Source of the DNA: Anthoceros angustus
Lineage: Eukaryota; Streptophyta; Anthocerotopsida; Anthocerotales; Anthocerotaceae
DNA: 64,000 nt
Direction: 5' to 3'
Assembly: GCA_010909165.1 (NCBI GenBank)
Contig: VJWM01000044.1
Coordinates: 682,001 to 746,000, forward strand
Positions 23,362 to 36,600 of this stretch are shown piece by piece. Both the position numbers and the translations under genes were made by a program. Positions within the stretch are counted from its first letter, which is position 1. The number at the start of each line of letters is the position of its first letter. The notes below the pieces were generated by a model. It was not told where the DNA came from, ran no database searches, and saw only the letters and a program-made list of their open reading frames with translations.

Positions 23362-24006
23362 TCAAGGCTGCCAGGATTGATGCCATATTCGTGCCCAGGT
23401 TGAGAGCCAATCCAAACGACATGGAGCCAAACGGTAAACGACATGCACGATTCGGTGACATGGAGGCCATGGATCCGTGGACGCAGTATAAATGCGGGTG
23501 TTGCGGCGGAGAGTTTCGGAGCAGTGGAGTTGCAGAGGATGGCGATGGAGGAGGCTCGCGTCCTTGCTCTGGTCTTCATCGTAGCGGTGACTGTCCACCC
23601 GGCTCCAGGCTTTCAGAACTGCTGTTACATTGCTGCATGAATGAATGGCAGTAACGAGTAGGTTCACTGACAGTACTTGAGTTGTTGTTGTTGGCGTGTT
23701 CTGGTGCTGCAGGCGAGCTTTGTGCTGAGCGATGCTGCGCGCCTTCAGTTTCTGGAGAGCGGCCTGGCCAGCGCCGACATAGCCGCCAACTACTGGAAGC
23801 AGACTCTGGGGCAGGAGAGCGTGCCGGACGAGATTTCAAGGCTGCTGCCGTTGCTGTCGGCCGCGGACGCCTCCAGGATCGCCAGCAGCATTTCCAACGT
23901 CCGCTTGAGCGAGGAGGCCGCGGCAGGCTTGTGCAGCTCCCCGGAGGTGGCGTGCACGGACGACGCGCCCTTCGTGCGCCACATCGCGGTCTCAGGCTCC
24001 CTGGTG
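22513..24006 (+). repeat. 1.5-kb tandem duplication, unit 1 (lipoxygenase 3' end to BURP 5' part)
   Basis: This 1494-bp block starts in the last lipoxygenase exon right after CCCTGGTG (22505-22512), runs through the lipoxygenase stop and 3' flank, and ends in the BURP gene at the CCCTGGTG of 23999-24006. It repeats at 24007-25503. Identity is near complete with a few small indels. Confidence 0.96.
23487..23492 (+). promoter_or_regulatory. TATA box of the BURP::lipoxygenase chimera
   Basis: TATAAA 47 bp upstream of the ATG at 23539, in the same context (GCAGTATAAATGCGGG) as in front of the full BURP gene. The duplicate kept the whole core promoter. Confidence 0.65.
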
Positions 24007-24525
24007 GCCGCGGGTGGACGGCCGCGAGGGCCTCATCCGTGTCCTCACCATCATCCTCTGGATCACCAGCGGCCGCCACGCCGCCGTGCACTACGGCCAG
24101 TTTCCTTACGCAGGCTACGTCCTCAACCGCCCGGGCTTCCTGCGCCGCCTCATCCCGGAGCCCGGCACGCCGGAGGACGCGGAGCTGCAGGCCGATCCGG
24201 AGAAGTTCGTGCTCTCCACTCTGGCGTCCAGGTTCAAGAACTTCGCGGTGGTGACGGGGCCGAGACTCTTTCCATCCACCCGACCAATGAGGAGTACATT
24301 GGCACGCGGAACCAGGACAATTGGACGTCCGACCCCAAGCTACTGGAAGCCTTCCGCCTCTGGGGCGAGGATTTGCAACGCATAGAGCGCAACATCCAAG
24401 AGCGAAATGCCGACCCCTCTCTGCACCACAGGACTGGCCCCGCCCGCATGCCCTACTCACTGCTTTACCCCTCGTCGGGCCCGGGCATCACCGGCAGAGG
24501 CGTGCCCTACAGTCTGTGCGCCTAG
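23539..24525 (+). pseudogene. BURP::lipoxygenase chimera created by tandem duplication
   Basis: The 5' part is a BURP gene: ATG 23539, signal peptide MAMEEARVLALVFIVA, exon 1 end at 23586, intron to the CTGCAG acceptor, exon 2 from 23713 with ASFVLSDAARLQFLESG and NYWKQTLGQESVPDE. At 23999-24006 (CCCTGGTG) it switches to the last lipoxygenase exon. The join is out of frame for the lipoxygenase helix WITSGRHAAVHYGQ, so some 80 codons are read in a foreign frame. The 1-base loss shared by all lipoxygenase copies then brings the frame back to the true lipoxygenase tail (AETLSIHPTNEEY through PYSLCA). The frame stays open to the TAG at 24523. It has neither the BURP CH motifs nor a complete lipoxygenase site, so a function in either family is unlikely. 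It has its own promoter and could be transcribed. Confidence 0.9.
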
Positions 24526-25503
24526 CCCCGTTTTCAACCGAGCCTGGTCTTGTTTGAAAAGACGAATTACTCTACGTTTGTGTGTTCCATGGGAGGGACA
24601 TTGTATGTAGCCCTTGTCGATAAATGTTCTTCAGCACCACAGCTGGCGTTTTTGATGATGCAAGTTTTGCAGGCTCTGGTCTGCGACTGTCCGTGTAGAT
24701 GGTGTCATATACTTGTGATAGCTGGCCAGCTTTGGCTGTGTGCGATTCTCAGTTCACGGGAAACCAACAGGTTGGAGGCTTTGTTTTTTCTGTCATAAGT
24801 GCTAATTGATGAGCCTTGTGACGCTGCCTTGGTGTGTAGAGACGCCAATTTTGGTGGCCCTTCAAAGGCTGCCAGGATTGATGCCATATTCGTGCCCAGG
24901 TTGAGAGCCAATCCAAACGACATGGAGCCAAACGGTAAACGACATGCACGATTCGGTGACATGGAGGCCATGGATCCGTGGACGCAGTATAAATGCGGGT
25001 GTTGCGGCGGAGAGTTTCGGAGCAGTGGAGTTGCAGAGGATGGCGATGGAGGCTCGCGTCCTTGCTCTGGTCTTCATCGTAGCGGTGACTGTCCACCCGG
25101 CTCCAGGCTTTCAGAACTGCTGTTACATTGCTGCATGAATGAATGGCAGTAACGAGTAGGTTCACTGACAGTACTTGAGTTGTTGTTGTTGGCGTGTTCT
25201 GGTGCTGCAGGCGAGCTTTGTGCTGAGCGATGCTGCGCGCCTTCAGTTTCTGGAGCGGCCTGGCCAGCGCCGACATAGCCGCCAACTACTGGAAGCAGAC
25301 TCTGGGGCAGGGGAGGCGTGCCGGACGAGATTTCAAGGCTGCTGCCGTTGCTGTCGGCCGCGGACGCCTCCAGGATCGCCAGCAGCATTTCCAACGTCCG
25401 CTTGAGCGAGGAGGCCGCGGCAGGCTTGTGCAGCTCCCCGGAGGTGGCGTGCACGGACGACGCGCCCTTCGTGCGCCACATCGCGGTCTCGGGCTCCCTG
25501 GTG
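24007..25503 (+). repeat. 1.5-kb tandem duplication, unit 2
   Basis: Second copy of 22513-24006, with period 1494-1497 bp. It holds the 3' end of the chimera, the lipoxygenase downstream flank and the promoter and first part of the full-length BURP gene. It ends at the CCCTGGTG of 25496-25503, after which BURP sequence continues normally. Confidence 0.96.
24988..24993 (+). promoter_or_regulatory. TATA box of the BURP gene
   Basis: TATAAA 47 bp upstream of the ATG at 25040, in a context identical to that of the chimera at 23487. Position and motif suit a strong plant core promoter. Confidence 0.65.
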
Positions 25504-26328
25504 TGGTACTACGGCCCCGCGAACGAGGGCCCGCTGTTCGGGCGCACCTTGCACAAGCACGACCACAGCAACCACGTCTTCTTCCGCGAGCACCAGCTCA
25601 CGGAGGAGGGCTTCCTGGTGAAGGCGGCGGACGCCATCGCCAACTGGGCCTTGCGCCGGCCTTTCATCCCGCGCGAGGTGGAGGAGGCTCTGCGCCTCGC
25701 ATCCGGGGGCCCGGAGAACGCTTTGCGCATGGACGGCGGCTCCCGGGTCGGGACGAGCATGGACGTGACCCGCCACTTCTGCAACCAGCTGCAGGCGCCG
25801 CAGCTGGTGAAGGACAAGTGGTGGCAGGGGGAGGCGGCCTGCGTGTTCTCGGCGGAGGATCTGACGGACTTCGCGGCGTCCCAGCTGGTGGAGGATGTGC
25901 ACGGCCCCGTAGAGGCGCTGCCCGGCACGGACCTGGACGCCGTGAGCCGGCTGAGCCTGGAGAAGGAGGCCCCCGACGCCACCTTCCGCGTCGCCAAGGT
26001 GGAGCTCAGGAAGGACGTGGCGGGGAGCTTCGTGGCGTGCCACGTCCTGCCCTTCGCGTACCAGGCCATGCTGTGCCACAGCCAGCCCAGCAGCAAGCTG
26101 TACTGGGCGACGCTGGAGTCCACGGCGCACCCCGGCACCACCGTTACCGAGCTCGCTGTTTGTCACATGGACACCAGCAGCTGGAGCCCTGACCACCCGT
26201 CCTTCACCATGATGGGGTCCAAGCCTGGCCAGTCCGAGGCTTGTCACTGGGCCAATTTCGGCTTCCTTGCTCTCTTCCGCGCGAACGATGTCGCCGGCGT
26301 CATTGAGATGCCTTCTGCCGCCGCCTAA
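25040..26328 (+). CDS. BURP-domain secreted protein
   Basis: BURP proteins are land-plant secreted or wall/vacuole proteins; some are polygalacturonase beta-subunits or peptide cyclases. Exon 1 (25040-25084) codes a signal peptide. Exon 2 runs from 25211 to TAA at 26328. The N-terminal mature segment has the NYWKQTLG motif; the C-terminal BURP domain shows the diagnostic CH-X10-CH-X27-CH-X25-CHW series (CHVLPFAYQAMLCH, then VCHMD, then ACHWANF), all four CH pairs intact. Exons sum to 1163 nt, one short of whole codons. Compared with the chimera's 5' part, two bases are missing near 25254 (CTGGAGCGG for CTGGAGAGCGG) and one is extra near 25312 (CAGGGGAGGCG for CAGGAGAGCG). As written, the N-terminus and the BURP domain are in different frames. 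No cyclopeptide core repeats are seen in it. Confidence 0.9.
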
Positions 26329-27695
26329 GGCGTCGAGGCGCTGCCTGCCAGTCGATCGCTTCACACCGCCCTTAGCTGCAACTATACACAATCCATCCTC
26401 CACTGTTTGGCTTACTCTTGCTTGTTGTATTTGTAGTAAGACTTTTACATATGTACTCCCATCGACCAGAGTATATCCCCACTGCAGGGGCAGTAGGAAG
26501 ATATCTCATGGTGCCCTTCACACTCTTGGTGTAGATGGGGTCACCCCATCTTGATTTAAGACGTAAAGACCCACCACCTTCTTTGTTTTAACCTAATAAG
26601 TTTGGTTACCATTTCTACACCACATTCAGCTACATATGGGCATGGAGAACTAACATGAAGTCAGTTCCTGTAAACCAAGACTCACAAGACATCGTTTCCA
26701 AGTTTCAAACAACTCGACACACACATTCCGGACTCGCTCCGACCATACCGAGAGATATTCTCCTCTTCGAACCTTCGTCCGTTGTCTTCGTCATAGTAGT
26801 CACAGCCTGCAGAAACAGACATGCTTCAGCTATGTCAAGTCAGATTCTGCACTCAGTGTGGGCTTCCAATCGCTCTTGATTTGGCGGTAAGGAGGGCAAC
26901 GGGGTTCTCTTACCTGAAGACGCAACGAGGTTGGGAAATAGTTCCCAGCCCGCCAGACTGCCGGGACAGGAGATTGGGATTTGGTAGTGATTCCGCAATA
27001 TGCACGAGGTCCAAGCCCTATTGTACAACAGGAGCCAAGGTCTCATAAATCCTCGGTTGCTGAGTGATTGACCCTAAGTAGTTGCATCCTATTTCGGTGA
27101 CCATCGTATGTAGATGGATGTTGAGGGAAACCGAGTCCACGGTGTGTAGGTGGAAGTGACGGAAACGACACTTGCCGGTCCGCGGCCAAGAGTGAAGACC
27201 GTTGGATGACGTCCTAGTTACAGTTATGTACAGTGTCCAGAGAAAGAAGCATGGCGAGGGTAAGCTCATGGGATGCTAAAATATTTGCCATGCTAACGCG
27301 GCATCGCCGTATTAATAACAGCGAAGGCATATCACAACTACAACTAGTCCGACTACACCTACTCTCTTCTACCTTAAACGGACCAAGCCCAAGTGATCTA
27401 GAGCAATGTGCTGAAAGCAGGCCGACAGTAATATGTAACAGAACAGAGCCAACAGGGTATGAAACAAGGCAGGCAGGCAAGTTTTCATTTGGTGGGACAG
27501 GAGTTCTGGCCACCAACCTCGATGAGTTTACTCACCGGAAGCTATGTTAAGCAGGCGTGGATAAACCAGGAGGAGGGTTGCGACCCAGTTTCCACGAGGC
27601 TTGCCATGACAAGACCGCAATTTGTCACATACACCCCAGATTTGCCTTTTTCCCCTTTCCACGGGACGAGCCCATCTTCCCCATTCAGTCATGCA
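26329..27695. other. Spacer between convergent BURP and SPIKE1 genes
   Basis: About 1.4 kb holding 3' flanks of two convergent genes. A 17-bp perfect palindrome GATGGGGTCACCCCATC (26534-26550) lies 200 bp past the BURP stop. No coding family or RNA gene recognised. Confidence 0.6.
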
Positions 27696-30600
27696 TCACA
27701 GCTCTGACAGAATGGCAGGGATATAGTGAGACAACTCTGCAGTTAGTGACTGAAATCCATTCACCAATTGAGAGTGAAAGTCTTGATCTTCTTCCCCAAT
27801 CATCCTAGCATGGACGCGAATGGCACGTTTACATACACCCATGAACTCCAATAACGCCTGAATCAGCTGCTGCAGTTCTTGAGACCGTAATCTTAACGAT
27901 GGCTCATCAGACAGAAAAGCTGTACATACACCCAGCACCCCACTGTTCACCTGGAACACATTGGACACAGAGCATATTAGCCAGTCCACCACACTCAGGT
28001 ATACAATATCCTTTAATGCAGGACAAGGAGACAAGAAGATCCTTACTTGAACTGCGACACTTCCTTGCAAAATCCGCTGTAGGCTTTGTAACCGAGGCAG
28101 CTGATCACCTTCCGCAGTCCTGGGCTCGTCCAGTTCGCCCACCAGTGCAGCTGTCCTTGTTTCAATCATCCCAATGGCGTTCTCGATCGGTGAAAACTCT
28201 CGGGATTCAGATTTAGTAACAATTAGTCTATTAACAAGCGCAGGAAAGGACCCCTCTGTTTGCACGACGGTCCTCCTTTTCCACTGGTCTTCCAATCCAC
28301 CCTGCGTTCGCCCATTCTTCGTGAAGGGAGTGTCAAACAGAAAGCGGTCAAAAACACGAGCACTCACATGTCCTGTGATTTGCCCAGAAAGCCGCTCCCT
28401 GCGACTCTCCAGGTCCTCGTTTTCTGTCACTGGGTCCACCGAGGTAATCTGCAGGTAGCAGACCCCAGGCTGGAGCTCCTCGGCATTAACTTGTCGGGAG
28501 TCTGGAATAATGTGTAATGTCAAATCACTATCTAACCTAGATTCATAGATGTGGCCTAGCTTCTCCATTATATCCCCAAGTCGCACATCACGAGCCTCCC
28601 TATATACATACTCCTTGCGGTTCAGCTTACCAAATCGCTCTCCATAAAAGCCAACTCTATAGTAAGTGGCATCAATAAATGGGATGGGGCTCGACTCCTG
28701 GTCAAGGATTGACTCATAGATGCTGGTGAGAGAAGTATGGCATTTAGATAGCTGCCCATACGCATGCCGACTCTTGTGAACTGGAATGATCAGCTCCAAT
28801 ATGCCAGCGCAGAAGTGGAACAGCTCAGCTTGGACAAAGAGCTTGTTAGCTAATTGCAAGTACTTCACAGCAGAATCCACAGTCAGCTTTGAAGCACCAT
28901 ATCCTTCCACCTCTGCTGCAGCTGCCTCCGAAGTAATTTGATCACTAAGCATAGGACATATTCGCCGAAGAGCCTCCACATGCTCTTTCCCCCATACAGC
29001 ATCTTTACGCCCCACCAGGGCCTGGGAAAAAAACACATCACGACGTCAAAACCCTCATCACTAAAGGGAGACAGCAAGTTCTGAGTCAAGCCAGGATAAA
29101 ATTGAAAACAACCTGCATAATAACGCCTGCAACAGCCACAGCACATTGAGCTGCTTCAGCCCATGACTGCATTTCCTGATGTGCATCACAAAGGTGAAGG
29201 AGCCACATTATGTGAAGATCAGGAACATGAGCGTATGCCCATGCCAGACTGTGGTAGCTCTCAGCTGTAGCATACTTATCAATGGCCATCATCGGTCCCT
29301 GCAATTCCATGGCGTGTGATCAAGGTGCACAGTGCAAAATGTAATCAAAACAGGACTGGAAACAATTACGAGCATCTGCAACGGGGGAAGTATGCACCAG
29401 AAGGGCATGCTCCACAGCCGCCTCTAAAGCTTTTTTCAGAGTGTCAGATAGCTCGACAACTTCAGACCATCGCCACCTGTTGTCCAGAGCACCATCTGGC
29501 CCAGTCTCTAAGGTGTTCTCGCTCAGACCACATTCTTTCAAAACTTCTTGGCTGATGTCTTTCTGAGCCATTTCCTGCAAAGACTTTCGGAGTCGGCGAG
29601 CCTCACCACTTTCCTCCAGACTACCATCAGATCTCATTTGAGTTACTTGTACATCAGACATAAGCTCCGATAACGTGATACTCAGCATCACCCGCAACCT
29701 CACTGTATGCTTGAAAAAGTAAAAGGAATTCTGCATACAATGCAGTGCAAACCCTGTGAGAACATTAGCTCACTGGAAAATTACAGAGCTGCATGGAACC
29801 CTTTCAATGCAGAGATAAGCAATGTAAGACATATCCATATTTTACTTACCCTAACAAGAATCTGAAGCCCTACCACTGCCCTCCGGCGAATAGATTCATT
29901 TCGGAACACAGCCAATCGCAATAGGTGGAAAGCAATTTGTTTCAGAAAACGGTCATTTTCGTGACCCATAAGTATGGCTCCATGACGACTAAGGAGATTG
30001 TGAAACACTGGTATGAATGCCTTCCAGAAAACCAGGGGCTGACTACGACTCAGAAAGCCAGTGAAAAGAGCTGTGATACAGTCCAGCTTGTCAAAGTCTG
30101 TCGAGATGTTTTGAGCTGATGCCGCCTCAGTGAACTTCTCTGCTATCTCTAGAACTTGAAGGCTAACAGCTGCACTGAGATTCTCCTCCCAGAGTTCCTA
30201 CAGCAAAACATAGGCACTTTGCTCAAGGGTGCAAATGATATTCCTGCAGGATATCAAAAAGCTGTAGCTGTGGAGGCGAGAATATTTCAAAAAGCAAGCA
30301 AAGGAAACTGCTGATAGTTCATCTCATCAAGGGAAGTTCACCCAACAGTTCGCATGTCCAAGAGCATACCAGCTTCTGCCGATGAACTGGGTGTAGGCTC
30401 TCGCGAAGGGCCCTGTTGGCAGGACCACGTCTAGAAGATTGGGCTTGAGCTAGCGCTTCACGAAGGGAATATGGCTGGCTTGGAGAGGACATATGTGGGC
30501 TCATTTTCTTCCAAGCTAATCCACTTTCAGGAGTTGACTGAGGCTGCATCCACTGGTTAGTGATGTCAGTTAGCCACGTAGGAAGGGTTATGATTTGCGC

Positions 30601-33600
30601 GACCACCTACGCAGAGGACGAAACATGAAATACACACCCGGACTTCCAGACGTGCAGCCTCCGAAAAATATGCGTGTATTGCTGGAGATAGAATCTCAGA
30701 ATATCTTGGCGAGTTGCCTCCTTCACCCTCTTGATTTTGAGAAATAGGTCCAGTGACAGAGATGTCAATACCTGCTCTCCTATGCTGGAATCCAACCACC
30801 ACAGAAACAAATAAAAAATTGCCCCTTTCAAGTGTTCCATGTATACAGGAGAGGGGTAGTCCTGTCGAATCATCCAACAGTGCATACAAATCTTAAACCC
30901 GCAGATGAATGTTCCGAATGAAGCAAACACCACCTTACCTCAAAAAGTACAAGGCATTCTTCCATAAGCTTGAAGAATAGTCTTGTTCGTGCAACACTTT
31001 GCTGCCATGCTTTGGTCAATGATGTATCATCCAGATGCCGAATGATTTGCAGAACACAGAGTAGCACCTCCCGCTTCTCGGAAGCACTCAGATTGTAAAA
31101 GACAGGCATCTCATCCAAGATCTGCATCACAGTTAAATGAGTCTGGAGACAGGAGGAATCTTGATACCCTACAAAGCTATTGTACATGAACACTGACACA
31201 TCAAATTTCATCCATATAGCCTCGTATACGTACCAAGCCAATCAAGGGGAAGTAGAGCTGCGCAATGTAGAGCTTGTCTTCCAGCTTTTGGTACCTCACA
31301 TCATACTCATGCTTCGCCATAAGCACAACAAGAATGCGTGCAGCCTGTTTCATGAACAAGAGTGGGAACTTTGGCAGAAATCATCAAAGCACGTGGCCGT
31401 AATTGGGTTGAACACTAAGCACAAAGATCCCAGCTGACTATTTTTTAAGCCTAATATTCAAATTCTAAAGCCAGCACACCTAGAGGGAGTCAGCACGGCA
31501 CAGAAATTGTACCTTCGATCTTTGATTCAGGTCTTCATGATCCCAAGTCAAGAAAAGCTCCTGCATGAGCACAGACGCCAAGTAGTTCCTACAAAAGGGC
31601 TACTATCAGAACATGCGCCGCTGGCAACTGCACAGCATTGAAGCTTACATTGCAAAAAAGCCCACCTTTCTGAGGGGTCCCGGCCAGGCATCTCGACAAA
31701 CAAGTCATGGTCGCAAATGATACGCAAAAACAAAAGCTTGCATTCGTGGAGCACTGGTTGGCATATGCCAGTGAACTTGTCAAAGTACAATGCCACCTGC
31801 AATGTTTGCAGAATTCAGCAACAGCCTCGGAAGAGTTTAAACTGGATAGGGTGTTGCACTTGCTTCACAAAGACTAACTCACCAGCTCAAAAACCTGACG
31901 AGGATCAATGACGGAAAGCAAATCATAGCAGAAAAATGCCAGGCTACTATTTAGGCGCCTTGCAAGGTTGAGGCCCTTCTTGCAACGTTCATGAACTTCA
32001 GTCAGCAAGCAGTCATACAGCTGCCAGATGCACTTGAACACTTCGTCTTTGAGCTGCAGTGGGGGAATATCTTCTCCTGAATCATAGTTCACCAATAGGC
32101 AAGCATGTGAGATGATGAAGCCAGACAGGTGATAATCAGATGCAAATCCACACATGACCTGTTCACCCTACCAGACAACTGGTGGTCTGGGAAAGCTCGA
32201 GCTTGCTCAAGAGCCATGGACTTGACAATGATCTCCAAAAACACCCATGCCATTGATAAAACGTCATCATAAACAGGACCCACTCTGTAACCTTTGGCCT
32301 GATGAACCACACCACCAGCATGAGCAACAACTTTTAAAAGGTGATGCAAAGTGGGCTCAAATTGACTGCTGAATGTACCAACTGGAAATTAAGACTTCAG
32401 CTCAACAGTTCTCCTATACCTTGCTCCTTGCCAAGCTCCTCCAGACACTGCAAAGGCCAGGGTAGACAGGAGCTTGACTGCCATCAAAGTCATCAAAAGC
32501 GAAATCGATATATTGGACCAAATAGCGGTTGCGCTCAGCTCCATCGGTTGATTCCTGCTGTACTCTGCATATAACCACCGAAACAGCAATCTTTCTTCAC
32601 AAGAACGCTAAACGGGCAGAAGAGAGTCATGCATACTTCAACCTGAAAATTAGGAAAAAGTACCTGGTTAGAATGTTCACCATAGCACGGAAAGCGGCAA
32701 CCTGAAATCAAGGTGTAGTACGATCAACATGTCAGCAGTGCCCAATAACACGATATTCAAAATCCCACAAGTCAACCAACACATGGCTCAAAGAGGGGAT
32801 ACCTGGAGTGTCTCCCCACCATCTGCAATCATCCTTAGGAGCATGTTCATAGTTGGTTGGAGAAACTGCAGCATTGCAGTTGGGTCCACCCCCTTTAGAC
32901 TATTGATGGCCTGCATGCATGACCACAAATCCTGAGGTTAGATGGGATGTAATGCCGAAAAGTGGAATTTTGTTCCTGCTAATCTTAGCAGGAGGTACAA
33001 ACCTCAAGGAGCTCTGACCCCCACGGAGGACTTGTTCGGAGAACATGACGATCATACTCTGAAAAAAACTCCCGAATCTTTTCATTTACAGGATAGAGTG
33101 ACGAGCAAAGTCGAAGACGTAACTTGAAAACAGCCCGAGCATCTTCCAGATAGTCCATCTTCTCCTGCAAAAGAGCAGCAAACTGCCAATACTGAGAGAC
33201 TGAACTTAACGAATGCTTGGGGAATGGCATACAGTTGAACATCTTGGCTTACCTTCACAGATTCCTGCAAATAATGTGGAAGCAGATCCCTGCTGATAGC
33301 CAGACTACCATCGGCCCTGAGGACTCTGCAATGCAAAGACTTGTAGCAGTCAGTTATAACCCATAGAGAGCTCTTGGACCACAAACCGATTGCTTTCTTT
33401 ATAAATTACTGCATGGAAACAAACGTCACCAAAAACACAGACAACAGATAACAACAACTGGTAGAACTCACTGAGCACCCATGGAGAGAGGAAGAACTGA
33501 GTAGCCCACCACAACCTGCAAAGAGACCCAAAAAACAGTTTGCAGTCAACAGAAAATGAAACAAGAAGGCACCAAAATACCTTAGCAAAACTAGTAGAAT

Positions 33601-36600
33601 ACCCACGCACTCTGCATGCACAGTGTAGCAGGTACAAAACAAGGTGTTGCAGGTGACAGGCAGTACTGACCGGCTTTGGAGCCTCCAACTTCATTTGAAG
33701 ATCGACATGAAAGAAGGTGAACAAGAGATGATGATGAGGAGTAAGAATAGCAGGCAGCTGCACTTTAAACTCATCATGAAATTGTGCACTTCGAGTGTTC
33801 ACAGCAATCTGTGAATGGGCACTCCTCTGCATGGCTGCACCATTACTACTCCTTGAATAGAAGGCCTGCTTCATTACAATCCCAAACTTAGTAGAGAGCA
33901 ATCTAGAATGACAAACCAGGATAGCAGCCAGACGACACAGCTTAGGATCGTCTCCATCCATACATGAAGAGGAGGCTTCTTCAGATCAGCATCATCTTTT
34001 CTTAGCTCCACACGTATGAACAGATTGCGCTTCTTGCTCAAATGCACAGATAGGGGATAGACGAACAAACAATGCACAAGCTGAGTGAGTGGCTCATTCT
34101 TTGTGAGCACTCGAAATTCCAAAGCTGGAAACTGCAAAGACATTTAACAGCCATAAGCATGTGTTGCCATAAGTAAGAAAGCCACAATGATAGATCTGGG
34201 CACCACTAATGCATTTGCATCTGTAAAGCTAAACTTACATCAGCTCCTCCAGTATCATTATGCAGGAGTTGGGTGGTGTCAGGTTCCACCTGATCAGCTT
34301 CTATTTGCTGCCCCCCATTCTGACTTTTCCGTCCAGATCCATGCCTTACACGTCTTCCAGAGCCGATTTCTGACAACCGATCCTCCCCCTCAACAGACCC
34401 ATTGCTGGACAATGTATCCATATCAGGATCCTCAATTGGAAGGCGTTCCACTTCAATAGTAAGAGTACCCTTCACATGTTTGTGGACTTTGCGTTTTGGG
34501 TCCTTCAGAAATTACAAGAACAGTGTCAACCTTGTCAGAAAAAGAGTAAAGCTTGGGTCTGCATCACATCCATATTGCTAGACACTTGACACCACTCAAC
34601 AAGTTCACAAGGAAGTGCAGCATAACTTGCAGCTAAATCAAGTCGAAGAAACTTAAGGCTGTGAACTACCTGAAGTGACTCTTCAGTATAGCACTCCTTA
34701 ACCCGGTTCATCGCTGATACTTCCACTATGGCAGAGGAATAGAGAGAAGCATTCTTGCTGGCAGATAAAGACCTTGCATCAAGATCCAAAGCTGAGTCGA
34801 CCAGACCTGAAATTCCTCCTCCAGGAGATGGAAGTGGACTGCTTGGCGAGTTGAAACCACCAATGATAGTTGAACTAGGGTCAAATAGGGGGATAAATGT
34901 CCAAGCAAAAGGTTCTCGGTATGGCATGATTCTTGCCCATACTTGCAGTTTCTGCTTTTCTCGTTCCATCAGGTGAACCTGCAGAACATGAGTGATGATT
35001 ATTGCCCCGATTTGGGGAGCCTCCTCGTAAGAGACAAGGCACCAGACGAGCCTGAAGCTCCATACACATTTCAAATGCATGCAGTGAATCTACCAGACTT
35101 GGTAGACTTACAGGCTCCTTTCTAGAATATACTGAAGATGTCACTCCACCTTCCTCGGTGGCATGTTTCTCTAGCTGAATGAGAAAACATACTGATGCTG
35201 ATGGCAGATCAAGTGTAAAAACTGCACGTCTTTCAGGTGGTGGCCCTTCCTGCCCCGAAATTCAGGAGATAAGAATACCAATGAAGAACAAACAACGACC
35301 CAACATAAGGACAGAAGAACGACCAACACATTGAACCTTCTGCAACTGAACTAACCTCTTGAAACTCATGAGGCAAAAACTGGAAATAGAAGTCCTCTGA
35401 TAATTTTTCCCGTTTCTCACGATGGTACAAGCTTAAGGTTCCATAGATCGGTTCAGCTTTAGCACAAAACAGGAGCATGTCACTAAGAGTTGGTGAGTTG
35501 AAGCCATGCCTGAGACTCTTAGTGATTCTGAAAGAAGCAAAGGGAACACACCTAAGGGACCCGCCTGGAATTTTATACCCTTCAGTTTCACTGCCACTTT
35601 CAAAGCACTGGAAACAAACCAACCCGTCAACAACAAGTACCTACATAGAACAATATTGGACCTCCATTTCTGATGGAAAGCAGGAAAGTGGGAAAGTTAG
35701 GCCAGAACCTAGAGGATAAGGCTGAAGGCAGCTCGGGTATTCTCTGGCCAAACACTGTTGCTCTCTCAGACTCCCAGTTGTAGACAGGATCATAGGCTGG
35801 AAGTGGAGATATGCCGAGATGCTGCACACCCACAAAGGCAAATCCTTGAAGTTCAGAATTCCAGCTGATGATCTGCTGTCAATTGGTCAGATCGATCAAA
35901 AACCTGAAGGCACCTGCCCACAGACCTGACGACCATGATCCCACCATTCTTTCCCTGGACAAAACTTGCAAACTGAGGAGCACTTCATGCCTGAAGATTT
36001 GCCCAGCTGCACAGTCTTGGTGCATCGCGTAACAAGGAGAATGGGAGGCTCAAATGGGTGCACTGCAGGTCAGAAGCGTCCTTGGGTACAATTCTCAGCA
36101 GAAGTGCTTTCAGAGCTCATGAGAGGGGACAGGAGGTAGTCTAATTGTTTGAAACCCAGAGAGCCTTCAGAAAGGCTGGGAATGTTTTATCAGCTCAACT
36201 GTGATGTCCAGTCCAGATTTTGCCTCTTGTAGTGCACCGTGGATCAATCCCCAAGAACAAATAACATTTTGCAGCACTGTCCTCCATTTCTACGGTTTAC
36301 AGACAAGCTCAGATGCCAGTTTGATTAGGATGCCAACATCGAGAAGGTTAGGGTTGCAAACAGACACCAGAGGCTTTTGAGGGGTGCTTTCATGTATTCA
36401 GCAGGTTTGAAATGTAAGAACATAAACCTTTGGCATCGATTTTCTGCGCCGTTGGTCAGAATCCCCATCATAGGAGTGCCTTCCAGATGTACTCGGCTCC
36501 TCATCATCTGTGGTGTCTCCTGCCCTACCTAGCCTCAGATTTGCAAGTCGTTGCTCTGGACACGCCAACAGTGACACGCCAGAAAGCTCAATTCGCCGAA

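Noticed and set aside
26534-26550. Perfect palindrome GATGGGGTCACCCCATC past the BURP stop
   Set aside because: Short single palindrome; a plant polymerase II gene does not need a hairpin terminator and no second copy was seen.
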